Below the pieces are notes generated by a model. The model was not told where the DNA came from. It made no database searches and saw only the letters and a list, made by a program, of their open reading frames with translations. A program made the translations under genes and the position numbers. This document shows, in pieces, positions 62,156 through 64,000 of a stretch of DNA of 64,000 bases. How positions within the stretch are numbered: the stretch's first letter is position 1; each line of letters opens with the position of its first letter. The DNA comes from Prosapia bicincta (Eukaryota > Arthropoda > Insecta > Hemiptera > Cercopidae): assembly GCA_036971475.1 (NCBI GenBank), contig JBAIZL010000425.1, forward strand, positions 3,128,501 through 3,192,500, written 5' to 3'.

Positions 62156-62719
62156 GGGTTACTATCTTATATAATTTATCTTCACTTTTAAAATAAGTAA
62201 ATTTTAATGCCAGATAATTGTGTTTACTCAATATTATGTTTTTGAGAAAATTTAAATAAAATATTGCATATCCGTTTTATCGAGATTTTATAAAAATTGT
62301 AAATTTTTATTAAGGTAGGCTGTAGTGTAACTTGAGTACAAATGATTATAAAAGTTAAAGAATTTGTAAGTTTGAACCTCAAACATAGCATTAAAAACTA
62401 AAATTAAATTTATGTATTTCCTCCTATTTTGAAATCGAGTTCGAAATAAAATATTAAATATTATAAAGGACATTTTAGCAAAAATAAAAGTAGCAATTTA
62501 AAGTAGAAAAATATGTACACACTCATAACACACACATACGTATTTGTATGGTTCAATTGTCAGTTGTTTATGTATTCCAAAACTAATTTAACAGAAAGGA
62601 ATGATAAATATAAGAGTATTGATGTTTTCATACGATAAATCGTAAAATAAGTTTCTGATATTTACAAATCATCCATTTCTAGTGAAATGTAGATAAAAAC
62701 AAAGAATCATTATAAAAAG
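62149..62719. other. AT-rich DNA, nothing recognised
   Basis: No gene recognised. Confidence 0.4.
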
Positions 62720-63235
62720 AAATCACTGGGCATTTAGTTCCCTCTTAACTGAGGGCGCGCGGGTGAAGTGCCATGTACGGCGCAGTCGGCGTTTCTTCGC
62801 CAGCTCTACTTGAATATAGGATGGAAGCTCAGTCTTTGCACCACCGCGTGCAGTGGTGTGGTAGCTGACCTTGGCTGCATGTAAGAGGGCTGCCTGTATT
62901 CTGTCGGTCTCACGATCAACAACCGCAGTTGTCAATCGGGTTGCCATGTTCCGGAGATATTCGTAGAAGACAATCATTGTAGCGTCTCCAATTGGTTCTC
63001 CTTGACATCTTGGCTGGGGGGAGGCGATTAGCCAGGGGGTCGCCAATTGTCAGAAGGATTGGGTTGTGGTCGGAGCTTAGTTCATCTATATTGATGAGTG
63101 AGTGTCTGAGAACGATGTTTTTAAGCACGGCAATGTCGAGGACATCAGGCCTGGACCTGTGATTGTGTGGATAGTATGTGGGCTCAGCTGGTCCCAGTAC
63201 TTTGAGGTTGGGCCTGACACCGACCGCTGTCTGCT
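62720..63235 (-). pseudogene. Jockey-like non-LTR endonuclease end and linker, frameshifted
   Basis: Minus-strand frames give GVRPNLKVLGPAEPTYYPHN, then RSRPDVLDIAVLKNIVLRHS and ELSSDHNPILLTIGDP, the C-terminal part of an apurinic-type (EEP) endonuclease with its SDH catalytic motif. A frameshift near 62990-63020 leads to YEYLRNMATRLTTAVVDRET, then ELPSYIQVELAKKRRLRRTW, the linker that normally joins endonuclease to reverse transcriptase in Jockey-type elements. The N-terminal endonuclease and the whole reverse transcriptase are missing and the sequence stops abruptly near 62720. In intact elements this enzyme nicks the target for reverse transcription. This copy is dead. Confidence 0.85.
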
Positions 63236-63399
63236 AAATCTTATATAGGCCTGAGCTAAGCTCCGCCCACTCCACTTCCCACAACGGCCGGCCATCTTAG
63301 CTATATAAGCCACGTCAAACTAAACTATGATAAAATAATGTAAATACTCTTAGTAAAAAATCAAAACATCATACAATTACATGTGAAATTAAATAATAT

Positions 63400-64000
63400 T
63401 TATAATAATGAATACAGAGGGGAGTTAGGGATAGGCCCTTTATTCATAGGTAGGGATAGGCCCATATTCATTAATTTATTACTCGATTTATGTATAAAAA
63501 TACTTTCGTAGCTTTTGAGTAATTTTTTAGAGCTGATACATTTTATTAATTTAACATTCTTATCTAATACAATGTTCTGGTACACTTGATTTTTCAGGCC
63601 TATCATATTTAATATGAGCAAAATGTTCTTTATATCTTGTTACAATTTTCCTTTTGGTTTGGCCTATATACCGTCACATGTATTACATTTTATCCCATAT
63701 ATTCCTGACTTTTCCAACATTGGAATCTTATCTTTAGGGTTACTTAATCAATTTTTAAGTTTATTTTGACCCTTATAAGCTAATTTAACATTGACCTTAT
63801 TAAAAATAGAATATAACCCTTTTGTTAACCTATTATCGAAAGGTAAGCTAACGTAATTGTATTTTTCAATATCTTTTCTTAAAATCAATTTCGTTCATTG
63901 TTTCCTAACAATATTGTCTACAATGTTAACATCAAAGCCATTATATCTAGCAACATCTTTAATATAATTTATTTCTTCATGGTATCGTCTTGAACTAAGT
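63400..64000 (-). pseudogene. Penelope-like element, second lineage, GIY-YIG region (continues beyond right edge)
   Basis: The minus strand reads, with several breaks: VSLPFDNRLTKGLYSIFNKV, then LEKSGIYGIKCNTCD ('GIY' intact), YIGQTKRKIVTRYKEHFAHI ('YIG' and the following arginine), PEKSSVPEHCIR, and a C-terminus SYESIFIHKSSNKLMNMG. These are the linker and GIY-YIG nuclease of a PLE. The protein differs clearly from copies A-C (for example TRYKEHFAHIKYD instead of ERYKEHFNAF), so it is another lineage. Stops after VRK and KLKN, a 1-base loss just before YIG and a further shift after HCIR make it a pseudogene. Reverse transcriptase should lie to the right, outside the window. Confidence 0.85.

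Overview
This window is AT-rich, intron-less-looking eukaryotic DNA packed with transposable-element remains and simple repeats. It holds a piggyBac transposase, several Penelope-like elements (PLEs), Jockey/I-type non-LTR fragments, pogo/Tigger-like and hAT-like relics, many (TA)n and (CA)n tracts, and one exon of a serpin gene. This mix fits an arthropod, most likely an insect; I cannot name the species. Almost nothing is host coding sequence. The only host exon I am confident of is a serpin internal exon (31099-31307, +). A second candidate exon with good splice signals lies at 37853-38136 (+).

Layout. 1-1.5 kb: 3' half of a piggyBac element with its right end and TTAA target. 3.3-4.8 kb: a 5'-truncated non-LTR retrotransposon (RNase H and zinc knuckle, minus strand) inserted with a target-site duplication into an older repeat, here named the Trl repeat (tRNA-like repeat). 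8.6-14.8 kb: two Trl copies, a PLE palindrome, a ~111-bp satellite and a 34-bp minisatellite. 17.5-19.1 kb: decayed PLE reverse transcriptase followed by a large inverted repeat. 21.6-28.3 kb: a non-LTR tail, three PLE copies of one family (A, B, C) and a pogo-like relic. 29-33.2 kb: ribozyme-like repeats and the serpin exon, bracketed by two direct copies of a ~370-bp repeat. 34-48 kb: more Trl copies, the candidate exon and further non-LTR remains. 49-61 kb: palindromes, long (CA)n tracts attached to a duplicated ~205-bp segment, and 19-bp, ~155-bp tRNA-like and 22-bp tandem arrays. 62.7-64 kb: a Jockey-like endonuclease relic and a second PLE lineage running off the right edge.

The most interesting theme is the set of hammerhead-ribozyme-like cores (CUGANGA, stem II, GAAA) in PLE-related repeats. 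Several occur as head-to-head pairs in the two arms of long inverted repeats, one pair with a GIY-YIG endonuclease fragment between them. Many of these copies end in (TA)n tracts, which suggests a microsatellite insertion preference or capture. The second theme is the Trl family: about nine copies or fragments with a tRNA-like A/B-box region, used as landing sites by a non-LTR element, a pogo-like element and microsatellite expansions.

All repeat boundaries were judged by eye, and alignment percentages were not computed. Functional statements about families rest on general knowledge of piggyBac, PLE, serpin and non-LTR proteins.
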